From Corallococcus sp. EGB (GTDB taxonomy: Bacteria; Myxococcota; Myxococcia; Myxococcales; Myxococcaceae): a DNA stretch of 64,000 nt. Every line of letters begins with the position of its first letter. The stretch's first letter is position 1. A program made the translations under genes and the position numbers. The notes beneath the pieces are model-generated. The model did no database searches, was not told where the DNA came from, and worked only from the letters and a program-made list of their open reading frames with translations. Where the stretch lies: assembly GCF_019968905.1 (NCBI RefSeq), contig NZ_CP079946.1:1798001-1862000 (forward strand). The letters are read 5' to 3'. Positions 29,815-37,876 of the stretch are shown in pieces.

Positions 29815-31329
29815 ATGAACGAAGAGCGCCAGCACAAATCCCTCTGGACGGTGACGACGCGTCCCCGAGACTTCCCCCCCCTGGCGGGCGACCTGGAAGT
29901 GGACGTGGCCATCATCGGCGGAGGCGTCGCGGGCCTGACGACCGCCTGGTTGTTGAAGCGCGCCGGCAAGAAGGTGGCGGTGCTGGAGATGCACCGCATC
30001 CTCTCCGGACAGACGGGGCAGACCACCGCGCACCTCACGGAGCTGCTGGACACGCCGTACACCACGCTCGCGAAGCACTTTGGTGAGAAGGGCGCGCACC
30101 TGGCCGCGTCCTCCAGCAGGGCCGCCATTGAACAGATTGCGTCCCTGGTGGAGACGCTCGGCATCGACTGCGGCTTCACCCGGGCGCCGGCCTTCCGCTA
30201 CGCGGAGAACGAGCGCGAGCTGCGCGACCTGTTGCATGAGGTCGCGGTGGCGAAGCAGGTGGGGCTCCTGGCCACCTTCACCCGGGAGGTGCCGCTGCCC
30301 TTCCCGGTGAAGGGCGCGCTGCGCGTGGAGGACCAGGCCCTGTTCCACCCGCGCGAATACCTGCTCGCGCTCGCGGACCGCATCCCCGGCGACGGCTGCC
30401 ACCTCTTCGAGAACACCAAGGTCGTGGACATCCACGACGGCGCGCCCTGCCGCGTCGTCACGGAGCGCGGCACGGTGACGGCGCAGGCGGTGGTGGAGGC
30501 CACCACCACGCCGCTCAACCGCGTGGCCATGCACACCAAGCTCTATCCGTACCGCACCTACGCGGTGGCGGCCCCGCTGGACGGGCCGCTGGAGCCGGGC
30601 CAGTACTTCGACAGCCGCGACCCGTATCACTACATCCGCACGCAGCAGGTGGACGGGGTGCCCTACGTCATCGTGGGCGGCGAGGACCACAAGGTCGGCA
30701 GCGAGGAGGACACCGAAGCGCGCTTCGCCGCGCTGCAGGCGTACACGCGAGACCGCTTCCCGGTGAGGCGCATCACCCACCGCTGGTCCGGTCAGGTCAT
30801 CGAGCCCGCGGACGGCCTGCCCTATATCGGCCGCAACGTGGGCAGCCGCCACGTCTACGTGGCCACGGGCTTCTCCGGCACGGGCATGACGTTCGGCACG
30901 CTCGCGGGCATGTTGCTGACGGACCTCATCCTCGGCAACGAGAACCCCTACGCCGCGCTCTACGATGCGGGCCGCGTGAAGCCCAGGGCCGGCGCCAGGG
31001 ACTTCATCCAGGAGAACGCGGAGGTGGCCTTCCGCTTCGTCGCGGACCGGCTGGCGAAGCCGGACGGACGCCACCTGGCGGACGTGGCGCCGGGCGAGGC
31101 CAAGATCCTGGAGGTGGAGGGCCGCAAGGTGGCCGTGTACCGCGAGGAGGACGGCACGCCCCACGCGGTGTCCCCGGTGTGCACGCACCTGGGCTGCCAC
31201 GTGCACTGGAACAACGCGGAGCGCACCTGGGACTGCCCCTGCCACGGCGGCCGCTTCAGCCCCACCGGCCGCGTGCTGAACGGTCCCGCGGTGAAGGACC
31301 TGCCGTCCGTGAAGCTGCCGATGAAGTGA
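29815..31329 (+). CDS. FAD-dependent oxidoreductase with C-terminal Rieske domain
   Basis: A 504-residue protein. Residues about 25-375 are a DAO-type FAD fold (VAIIGGGVAGLTTAWLL near 31; TGFSGTGMTFGTLAG near 350, the FAD C-terminal motif). Residues about 410-504 are a Rieske 2Fe-2S domain with CTHLGCH near 457 and CPCHGG near 475. The family (YhfW/PuuB-Rieske type) oxidises unknown amines or dicarboxylates, passing electrons to the Rieske centre. It is divergent from the gvp-like operon; the 226 nt between the two starts hold their promoters but no recognisable consensus. The hemerythrin gene follows. Confidence 0.9.
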   Translation: MNEERQHKSLWTVTTRPRDFPPLAGDLEVDVAIIGGGVAGLTTAWLLKRAGKKVAVLEMHRILSGQTGQTTAHLTELLDTPYTTLAKHFGEKGAHLAASSSRAAIEQIASLVETLGIDCGFTRAPAFRYAENERELRDLLHEVAVAKQVGLLATFTREVPLPFPVKGALRVEDQALFHPREYLLALADRIPGDGCHLFENTKVVDIHDGAPCRVVTERGTVTAQAVVEATTTPLNRVAMHTKLYPYRTYAVAAPLDGPLEPGQYFDSRDPYHYIRTQQVDGVPYVIVGGEDHKVGSEEDTEARFAALQAYTRDRFPVRRITHRWSGQVIEPADGLPYIGRNVGSRHVYVATGFSGTGMTFGTLAGMLLTDLILGNENPYAALYDAGRVKPRAGARDFIQENAEVAFRFVADRLAKPDGRHLADVAPGEAKILEVEGRKVAVYREEDGTPHAVSPVCTHLGCHVHWNNAERTWDCPCHGGRFSPTGRVLNGPAVKDLPSVKLPMK

Positions 31330-31411
31330 GAAGTGCGCGCGGGTGGGCTTCCCTTCGGGCGAGCCCACCCCCATCTATCAGCTCGTCCATTTCATTCACG
31401 GGGGTTGGGGA

Positions 31412-31900
31412 ATGAACGCGTTGGAGCTGATCAAGCAGCAGCACGAAGAGGTGGCCGGGCTCTTCAAGAAGTACGAGAAGCTGGCGGAGCACGCGGACGC
31501 CGAGCGCCAGGAGCTGTTCGAGCAGATCGCCGACCGGCTGGGCGCGCACGCGAAGATTGAAGAGGACTACTTCTATCCGGCGCTGAAGAAGGAGGACACG
31601 GAGGACGACCTGCGCGAGGCCGTGGAGGAGCACCTCTCCGTCAAGCGCCTCATCGCGGACCTGCTGGAGATGGACGCCTCCGACGAGGAGTTCGACGCGA
31701 AGATGAAGGTCCTCCAGGAGCAGGTGGAGCACCACGTCGAGGAGGAGGAGGGCGACCTCTTCAAGGCGGCGCGCAAGCTCCTCAGCAAGGACCAGCTTGA
31801 TGACCTGGGCATCCAACTGGAAGAGGAGTACGACACCCTGATGGAGGGCGAGCCGCGCAACGACGTGCCCGCGGAGACGGAGCACGCCGCGCCCATCTAG
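31412..31900 (+). CDS. Hemerythrin HHE domain protein
   Basis: A 162-residue all-helical protein of the hemerythrin/HHE cation-binding family. Iron ligands are visible as His in KQQHEEV near residue 11, His/Glu in LGAHAKIEEDYFYP near 48-55, His in VEEHLSVK, and HHVEEEEGDLF near 110. Di-iron HHE proteins handle O2, NO or peroxide and may repair Fe-S centres. The location just after a Rieske oxidoreductase supports a redox or Fe-S-protection role (inference). The C-terminal 20 residues are an acidic tail. The start is the first ATG, with only a weak ribosome site. Confidence 0.88.
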   Translation: MNALELIKQQHEEVAGLFKKYEKLAEHADAERQELFEQIADRLGAHAKIEEDYFYPALKKEDTEDDLREAVEEHLSVKRLIADLLEMDASDEEFDAKMKVLQEQVEHHVEEEEGDLFKAARKLLSKDQLDDLGIQLEEEYDTLMEGEPRNDVPAETEHAAPI

Positions 31901-31955
31901 CGCGCTGCGTTCTTGAGGCAAGACGGGGGTTGCGCGTGGCGTGGGGCCGGGCAGC

Positions 31956-32651
31956 ATGCGGCCCATGCCGCGCGCTCCTGTCTCCACCCCCGTGTTGCTG
32001 CCGGATGCCTTCACCCCCGCCGCCCGCCGCGCCCTCGTGCGCGCGGACCCGACGCTGGGCACGCTCTTCAAGAAGATAGGGCCGTTCCGCTTCACGCGGA
32101 CCCCGCTGCACAGCCCCTTCGAGGCGCTGGCGCACTCCATCGTCTACCAGCAGCTCCACGGCCGCGCGGCGGCCACCATCTTCGGCCGCGTCTGCGAGCG
32201 GGTGGGGAAGGGCAGGGACTTCACGCCCCAGAAGCTGCTCGCGCTCCCGGACACCACGCTGCGCGAGGCCGGGCTGTCCGCGAACAAGCTGCTGGCCATC
32301 CAGGACCTGGCGCGCAAGACGGTGGACGGCACGGTGCCGCCGCTCGCGCGCGTGCGCCGCATGTCCGACGCGGACCTCATCGAGCACCTCACCCAGGTGC
32401 GCGGCATTGGCCAGTGGACCGTGGAGATGCTGCTCATCTTCCGCCTGGGCCGGCCGGACATCCTCCCCGTGGATGACTACGGCGTGCGCAAGGGCTTCAT
32501 GGTGCTCCACAACCTGGAGGAACAGCCCAAGCCCAAGGCGCTCCTGGAGTACGGCGAGCGCTGGCGTCCGTTCCGCAGCGTGGTGAGCTGGTACCTGTGG
32601 CGGGCGGCGGAGGCGCCCGTGGGCACCTTCGCACCGCCGGAGGACAGCTAG
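31956..32651 (+). CDS. DNA-3-methyladenine glycosylase, AlkA/HhH-GPD type
   Basis: A 231-residue base-excision DNA glycosylase. The HhH-GPD element LTQVRGIGQWTVEMLLIF followed by DILPVDDYGVRKG (catalytic Asp near residue 178) is diagnostic. HSPFEALAHSIVYQQLHGRAA near 55-72 matches the AlkA/MAG N-terminal helix. It removes alkylated purines to start base-excision repair. The length suits the compact MagIII/yeast-MAG class. ATG 31956 and ATG 31965 are both possible starts; neither has a strong ribosome site. It stands alone between hemerythrin and a Zn-alcohol dehydrogenase. Confidence 0.88.
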   Translation: MRPMPRAPVSTPVLLPDAFTPAARRALVRADPTLGTLFKKIGPFRFTRTPLHSPFEALAHSIVYQQLHGRAAATIFGRVCERVGKGRDFTPQKLLALPDTTLREAGLSANKLLAIQDLARKTVDGTVPPLARVRRMSDADLIEHLTQVRGIGQWTVEMLLIFRLGRPDILPVDDYGVRKGFMVLHNLEEQPKPKALLEYGERWRPFRSVVSWYLWRAAEAPVGTFAPPEDS

Positions 32652-32734
32652 CCGAGCGAGGGCCGGGAGCGCACCGTCCCTTGTCTTACCGCGCGGGCAT
32701 CCTCACCCGTTAGGGAACGGAGGACTCACCCCGC

Positions 32735-33886
32735 ATGCGCGCACTCACGTACCAGGGGCCCTATCGGGTCCAGGTGGAGCAGAAGCCCGACCCCCGCATC
32801 GAGCATCCGCAGGACGTGGTCCTCAAGGTGACCCGCGCCGCCATCTGCGGTTCGGACCTGCACCTGTTGCACGGCCTGGTGCCGGACACGCGCGTGGGCT
32901 GCACCTTCGGCCACGAGTTCACCGGCGTGGTGGAGGAGGTGGGCAGGGAGGTGTCGCAGCTGAGGAAGGGCGACCGCGTGGTGGTGCCCTTCAACATCTC
33001 CTGCGGCACCTGCTTCTACTGTCAGCGCGGCCTCACCGGGAACTGCGAGAACAGCAACCCCGGCAGCGACGTGGCCTCCGGCGTCTACGGCTACTCGCAC
33101 ACCACGGGCGGCTTCGACGGCGGCCAGGCCGAGTACGTGCGCGTGCCCTTCGCGGACGTGGGGCCCATGAAGATTCCGGACGCCATGGACGACGAGTCCG
33201 TCCTCTTCCTCTCCGACATCCTGCCCACCGGCTACCAGGCCGCGGAGATGGGCGAAATCAAGGGCGGCGAGACGGTGGTGGTGTTCGGCGCGGGCCCGGT
33301 GGGCCTCTTCGCGATGAAGTCCGCGTGGCTGATGGGCGCGGGCCGCGTGGTGGCGGTGGACCACGTGCCGTACCGCCTGGAGTTCGCGCGCAAGTTTGCC
33401 AACGTGGAGACGGTGAACTTCAAGGAGGTGGGCGACATCGTCCTGCACCTGAAGGAGATGTTCGAGGGCCGCGGCCCGGACGTCTGCATCGACGCGGTGG
33501 GCATGGAGGCGGAGGGCTCGCGCGCGCACCGCGTGCTGGGCCTGGGGCTGAAGCTGGAGGCCGGCGCGCCCACCGTCATTGAGTGGTGCATCAACTCCGT
33601 GCGCAAGGGCGGCAACGTCTCCATCATCGGCGTGTATGGGCCGCCGTGGAACTTCGTGCCCATTGGCACCGCGATGAACAAGGGGCTGACCTTGCGCATG
33701 AACCAGGCGAACACGCGCCGGTACATGCCGCACCTCCTGGAGCACATCCAGGCGGGCCGCATCGACGCGAAGGGCATCATCACCCACCGCTTCCCGCTGG
33801 AGCAGGCGCCGGACGCCTACCACCTGTTCGCGCAGAAGCGCGACGGGTGCGTGAAGTGCGTCCTCATGCCGCACGGCCACGCGTGA
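32735..33886 (+). CDS. Zinc-dependent alcohol dehydrogenase (formaldehyde-dehydrogenase-like MDR)
   Basis: A 383-residue medium-chain dehydrogenase. The catalytic zinc site shows Cys in AAICGSDLH near residue 38 and GHEFTGVVEEVG near 65. The structural-zinc lobe has CGTCFYCQRGLTGNC near 89-103. The NAD-binding motif is VVFGAGPVGLFA near 183. An insertion after the zinc lobe (SGVYGYSHTTGGFDGGQAEY) places it with glutathione-independent formaldehyde dehydrogenase/threonine-dehydrogenase-like enzymes. AGGA precedes the start at about 12 nt. Substrate not certain; aldehyde or alcohol detoxification is likely. Confidence 0.9.
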   Translation: MRALTYQGPYRVQVEQKPDPRIEHPQDVVLKVTRAAICGSDLHLLHGLVPDTRVGCTFGHEFTGVVEEVGREVSQLRKGDRVVVPFNISCGTCFYCQRGLTGNCENSNPGSDVASGVYGYSHTTGGFDGGQAEYVRVPFADVGPMKIPDAMDDESVLFLSDILPTGYQAAEMGEIKGGETVVVFGAGPVGLFAMKSAWLMGAGRVVAVDHVPYRLEFARKFANVETVNFKEVGDIVLHLKEMFEGRGPDVCIDAVGMEAEGSRAHRVLGLGLKLEAGAPTVIEWCINSVRKGGNVSIIGVYGPPWNFVPIGTAMNKGLTLRMNQANTRRYMPHLLEHIQAGRIDAKGIITHRFPLEQAPDAYHLFAQKRDGCVKCVLMPHGHA

Positions 33887-33917
33887 ACGAACTCTCGCCC
33901 TGAACAGGAGGCACGCC

Positions 33918-34358
33918 ATGCCCCAGAAGACGCCGCACAAGCCGCGCCGCGCGAAGAACGGCCAGTCGAAGGCGCGGGTGAAGCAGAACCCGACCCTGGC
34001 CGTGGACGAGGACCCCGCCCGCCGGCCGGGCGTCCCCATGGAGACGGCGCCGAAGCCGCTGGCGGGCGCGCGCGTGCCCATCGCGCCGCAGCACTCGGAC
34101 GTGCCGGTGTACAAGCACGCCGGCCGCAAGCAGATGCCGCCGGTGTTCGGCACCGCCCAGCCTCCGAAGGGGCTGAGCGGCTTGCTGCGAAAGGCGGCCT
34201 ACGCGAAGCCGGACCACAAGCCCGGCCACTGGATGCTGCTGATGCTGGCGGACCGGGTGGACGTCTGGGAGCACCGGCTGCGGAGGTCGCTTCCCTGGGC
34301 CGCTCCTTCCGCGGCGGTCCTCGCCGCCGGCCTGATGTGGCGGGGCCGCCGCGCGTGA
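33918..34358 (+). CDS. Hypothetical basic protein with C-terminal hydrophobic segment
   Basis: A 146-residue protein starting at 33918 behind a strong AGGAGG site. The first 35 residues are highly basic (PHKPRRAKNGQSKARVK) and the middle is Pro-rich. Residues about 125-142 (LPWAAPSAAVLAAGLMW) are a possible single membrane helix ending in RGRRA. No family is recognised. It lies 31 nt after the alcohol dehydrogenase and is probably co-transcribed; it ends 10 nt from the convergent GFA gene. Codon use matches the neighbours, so it is likely a real gene. Confidence 0.75.
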   Translation: MPQKTPHKPRRAKNGQSKARVKQNPTLAVDEDPARRPGVPMETAPKPLAGARVPIAPQHSDVPVYKHAGRKQMPPVFGTAQPPKGLSGLLRKAAYAKPDHKPGHWMLLMLADRVDVWEHRLRRSLPWAAPSAAVLAAGLMWRGRRA

Positions 34359-34368
34359 GGCGGGGGCC

Positions 34369-34728
34369 TTACGCGTCCCGGCCGTTGTAGGGGAAGGGCT
34401 TGAGCGTGGACAGGTCCAGGCCTTCCACGCAGCGCAGGTTGACGGCGTACATGGCCTTGCCGTCCGGACCCTTGCCCATGGCGTAGGACTCCACGCCGCA
34501 GGTGGGGCAGTGCAGGTGGTTGATGACCTTCTTGTTGAACTGGTAGGTCTTCACCACGTCCGCGCCGGAGAGGGACTTGAACTGCTCCGGCGGGACGAAC
34601 GTCAGCACCGCGCCAATCTTGTGGCAGATGGAACAGTTGCAGCTGACCACCTGCGCCAGGTCCGTGGTCGCCTCGTAGCGGACCTGTCCACAGTGGCAGC
34701 CGCCCGTATACGTCTTCATCTCCGCCAT
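34369..34728 (-). CDS. GFA (CENP-V/glutathione-dependent formaldehyde-activating) domain protein
   Basis: A 119-residue zinc protein of the GFA family. The zinc-binding cysteines are in GGCHCGQVRYE near residue 10, SCNCSICHKIG near 29-37 and HCPTCGVESY near 73. The name comes from Paracoccus Gfa, first described as condensing formaldehyde with glutathione; for most members this is doubtful. GGAGGAGA precedes the ATG at 34728. Proximity to a formaldehyde-dehydrogenase-like gene on the opposite strand is suggestive but weak evidence for a shared role. Confidence 0.88.
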   Translation of the reverse strand: MAEMKTYTGGCHCGQVRYEATTDLAQVVSCNCSICHKIGAVLTFVPPEQFKSLSGADVVKTYQFNKKVINHLHCPTCGVESYAMGKGPDGKAMYAVNLRCVEGLDLSTLKPFPYNGRDA

Positions 34729-34826
34729 GGTGTCTCCTCCGGTGTTGCGTGATGCCCGGGCCGGGAGCGCGCGCTCCCGCCCGCCCGGTGCGTGTGATGC
34801 GCATCAATGAACGGAGGCGGCGGGGA

Positions 34827-34863
34827 CCGCAAGCGCGCCGGTGGCTGCCCAGCGCGCTTGCGG
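34827..34863 (-). terminator. Long GC stem-loop downstream of frameshifted gene
   Basis: Perfect 12-bp arms CCGCAAGCGCGC and GCGCGCTTGCGG enclose a 13-nt loop, beginning 13 nt after the stop of the minus-strand gene ending at 34877. There is no T-tract. A second perfect palindrome (CGGGAGCGC/GCGCTCCCG) lies at 34762-34779. Together they probably end transcription before the GFA gene. Confidence 0.6.
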
Positions 34864-34876
34864 CGGTGCGTCAGGC

Positions 34877-35669
34877 TCAGTCGGAGTCGGTCATCACGTT
34901 GACCATCCGCACGAAGCGGCGGTCCGTGCTCACCGCCGCGATGACGTAGCCGGCCGTGTAGCCCGGCGCGCCGCAGCCGCGGCAGCTCCAACCGGTGTAG
35001 TAGAGCCGGTTGCTGTTGCGGGAGATCGCCGTGATGTACGCCACGGCGCCCTCCACCTCGTCCACCGTCGGCGTGCCGGACACGGTGCGAGTGCTCAAGA
35101 GCGCGATGAGCTCCTTCACGGTGATGGGCTCGAAGATGCTGCTCTGCGGACCGAAGTAGCTGAACGCCTCCATCAGGATGGACTGGTTGGCCACCACGCC
35201 CTGGTTGTTGGGGATGAAGCCCTCACGGATGGTGGAGGAGTTGGCCAGCGGACCGGTGGCGCCGTACAGCGACGCGGGCGTCTGGGCGACGGGGTTGAAG
35301 GACCACTGGGCGACCGGGGTGGTGGCGTCGTTCAGTTCGTAGAAGTCCGCGAAGTACTTCGCCGCGGTGCCCGTCAGCGACTGCTGGAAGGGCGAGTCGT
35401 TGAGGCGGGTGGTGAGGTAGGCGCGCTCGGCGCCGTCCACGCCCATGGGGCTGCCGGTGTCGTTGAGGAACGCGTCCCGCGCGGTCTTGATCTCCGAGCG
35501 CAGGATGGTCGCGCCACCGGGGCTCGTGGGGCTCTTCGCCGCGGCGATGCTCGCCTCGAAGGCGGGGATGCTGGTGGTGGACGTGGCGAAAGCCGCCGGA
35601 GCGCTGAACAGGACGAGCCCTGCCCAGCAGGGACGTCATCGACAGGGTCTTCATGGAGAACCTCTTCAT
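34877..35669 (-). pseudogene. Secreted hypothetical protein interrupted by a frameshift in its signal peptide
   Basis: The open frame ending at 34877 encodes a coding-like protein of about 250 residues, but in-frame stops just upstream leave no normal start. In the next frame an ATG at 35669 begins MKRFSMKTLSMTSLL. Removing one G from the GGG at 35623-35625 (minus-strand sense) joins this to AGLVLFSAPAAFATS, giving a normal signal peptide with an AFA cleavage site. The mature part contains ATILRSEIKTARDAFLNDTG, KYFADFYELNDAT, FIPNNQGVVANQ and a Cys pair in GWSCRGCGAPGY. No family is recognised. The lesion may be a consensus error or a true inactivation. Confidence 0.7.
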
Positions 35670-35824
35670 TCGCGGCCCGTGTCACGGGCGCGCGTTCAAG
35701 GGGGAGAACCGCGAACGACGCGTTGGCGAGTAACACGCCCCCCTGACACCGCTCGCGTGAGGTTCCGGTGACGCGCGTGCCCGTGACACGCCCATGATGG
35801 GGTGTGTCGCGAGCCTGGAAACTT

Positions 35825-37096
35825 TCACGATGCGGGCTGTGGTGCCGCGGGCGCGGGCGCGTGGCGGCGCAGGGGCGCGAGCAGCGCCAGGAACGCGGCG
35901 GACAGCACGACGCCCAACAGGAACATGTTCGCGTAGCCCAGGTTGCCGAACTTTGGATCCGCGAGCACGCCCGCGAGCGGCCCCGCCGGCGCCTTGCCCG
36001 CGACCTCCACGCTGGCCAGCAGCGTGTAGTGCGTGGCGCCAATGCGCCGGTCCGTGCGCGACATCATGAACGCGAACATCACCGTGGTGAGCGCGCCGCC
36101 GAAGAACTCCTCGGTGAGGGTGACGCCCAGCACGCTCGCGTCGCTGACGCCCGCCCGCGTGAGCAGCCAGCGCCCCGCGAGCGGCAACAAACGCAGCGTG
36201 CCGGTGAGCGCCACCGCCCGCAGCAGCGGCAGGCGCGCGGCGAGGATGCCTCCGCACGTGGAGCCCAGGAGGGAAGCGGCGGTGCCCCACGTGCCCACCC
36301 ACAGGCCAATCTGACCGGCGGTGTAGCCCGCGTCCACGAGGAAGGGCTTGTAGAGGACGTCGGACATCGTCTCGCCCAGCTTGTACGTGCCGATGAAGAG
36401 CAGCAGCCACCCGGTGCCCGGCACGGTGACCGCGGCCTTGATGCGGGCCCAGAGCGCGGGCCAGTCCAGCCTCGGTGACTCCGGCCCTTCCTCGGACTCG
36501 CGCGGGGGCGGCTCGCGCACGAAGAGGACGACGGTGAAGACGGCCAGGCACAGCGCGGCCATGGCGAGGAACAGCCCGGACCAGCCGATGCGCGCGCTGG
36601 CCCACACCAGGAGCCCGCCGCCGGTGAGCATGCCCAGCTTGTAGCCCACCACCTGCGCGGTGTTGCCCAGGCCCAGCTCCTCCGGCCGCAGGAGGTCCAC
36701 CGCGAAGCCGTCCACCGCGATGTCCTGCGTCGCGGCGAAGAGGTTCATCACGAAGATGAGGCCCAGCAGCAGGGGCAGCGAGCCCCGCCCCGCCGCGAAG
36801 GCCGCCAGCGCGCACGCGAGCGCGAGCCCCGCCTGCATGGGAAGGATCCACGAACGCCTGCGCCCCACGCGCTCGGAGCCGTAGCGGTCCACCAGCGGCG
36901 CCCACAGCGCCTTGAACATCCACGGCAGGGACAGCGCGCCCGCGAACCCCAGCGCGGCCAGCGATACGCCGCGCGAGCGCAGGTAGACGGGCAGCGCCGT
37001 CACCTGGAAGCCGAAGGGCAGCCCCTGCACGAAGTACAGCGCGCACAACAGCCACAGCCGGGACGGGATGCGTCGCATGGTCGTGGGCGCGAGCAT
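35825..37096 (-). CDS. AmpG-like MFS transporter
   Basis: A 423-residue polytopic protein with about 12 membrane helices. The N-terminus LWLLCALYFVQGLPFGFQVT, LPWMFKALWAPLVDRYG and NLFAATQDIAVDGFAVDLL (near residue 110) are the AmpG/acetyl-CoA transporter-like MFS signatures. AmpG imports anhydro-muropeptides for cell-wall recycling and beta-lactamase induction. The ATG at 37096 has GAGGG 8 nt upstream; ATG 37078 is an alternative start. It is divergent from the SIMPL-like gene by 66 nt. The open frame continues upstream, but that part is antisense to the next gene. Confidence 0.85.
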   Translation of the reverse strand: MLAPTTMRRIPSRLWLLCALYFVQGLPFGFQVTALPVYLRSRGVSLAALGFAGALSLPWMFKALWAPLVDRYGSERVGRRRSWILPMQAGLALACALAAFAAGRGSLPLLLGLIFVMNLFAATQDIAVDGFAVDLLRPEELGLGNTAQVVGYKLGMLTGGGLLVWASARIGWSGLFLAMAALCLAVFTVVLFVREPPPRESEEGPESPRLDWPALWARIKAAVTVPGTGWLLLFIGTYKLGETMSDVLYKPFLVDAGYTAGQIGLWVGTWGTAASLLGSTCGGILAARLPLLRAVALTGTLRLLPLAGRWLLTRAGVSDASVLGVTLTEEFFGGALTTVMFAFMMSRTDRRIGATHYTLLASVEVAGKAPAGPLAGVLADPKFGNLGYANMFLLGVVLSAAFLALLAPLRRHAPAPAAPQPAS

Positions 37097-37162
37097 AGGC
37101 ACGCCCTCGGGTGTCCGTCGTGGGCGTAGACTCGCCGTTCCAGTCACCACCCGGGGAGACGC

Positions 37163-37855
37163 ATGCCGGAGCAAGCCGCAGCCGAGTCGGGAATCATCGT
37201 CGTGGAGCTGTTCTCCGAGCACGAGCTGGAGGCGGACCACGTGGACGCGGTGGTGGACGTGAAGGCGTCCTCGTTCTTCACCGGCAACGCGGCCTTCACC
37301 AACGCGCGCGAGGTGGCCGCGCTGGTGCGCTGCATGGAGGACCTGGGCGTGCAGGCCGCGGCCTTCACCCTCCAGTCGGTGCAGGCGGAGACCACGGAGG
37401 GGCTGCTCACGCGCTCCTCGTCCGCCCTCTACACGGTGCGCATCCGCCTGGTGGACATGGCGCGGGTGGGGGACGTGCTCGCCGCGCTGTCCGGCCAGAA
37501 GCAGGCGACGCTGCGCGAGCTCAGGTGGGGCTACACACACGAGCCGGAGGCCCGGCAGGACTGGCTGGAGGCGCTGGCCCGCGAGTCGGTGAAGAAGGCG
37601 CGCCGCGTGGCGGCCGGGCTGGGCGTGACGCTGGCCGGGCTGCACCGCTTCTCCGAGCGCATCTGGGAGTCGCAGGCCTTCGGCGCGAGGGGCGGAGGGT
37701 ATGGCGGCGGGGGAGAGGACGTGGTGCCCATGGCCCCGCCGGGCAGCTACAGCGTGAAGCGGACCGCGTCGCTGGGCTTCCCCGTGTCCCACCGCAAGAA
37801 GGTGCACGTGATGGCCACCGCGGAGTTCCGCACGCGCCCGGCCCCGGAGTCCTGA
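37163..37855 (+). CDS. SIMPL (DUF541)-like protein
   Basis: A 230-residue protein without a signal peptide. The pattern fits the SIMPL/DUF541 fold: an N-terminal VDAVVDVKASSFFTGNAAFTNA strand-helix region, repeated beta strands, then ALARESVKKARRVAAGLGV near residue 133, the conserved Ala-rich helix of that family. A Gly-rich loop (ARGGGYGGGGED) follows near 173. SIMPL proteins are mostly periplasmic and of unclear function (kinase interaction and stress protection are reported). The lack of an export signal is unusual. It is convergent with the aminotransferase gene. Confidence 0.65.
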   Translation: MPEQAAAESGIIVVELFSEHELEADHVDAVVDVKASSFFTGNAAFTNAREVAALVRCMEDLGVQAAAFTLQSVQAETTEGLLTRSSSALYTVRIRLVDMARVGDVLAALSGQKQATLRELRWGYTHEPEARQDWLEALARESVKKARRVAAGLGVTLAGLHRFSERIWESQAFGARGGGYGGGGEDVVPMAPPGSYSVKRTASLGFPVSHRKKVHVMATAEFRTRPAPES

Positions 37856-37876
37856 GGCCCCGGGGCGCGCCCGCCG

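Noticed and set aside
35446-35448. ATG as start of the secreted protein ending at 34877
   Set aside because: Coding-like sequence continues upstream in the same frame to a signal peptide after one base correction, so this internal Met is not the natural start.
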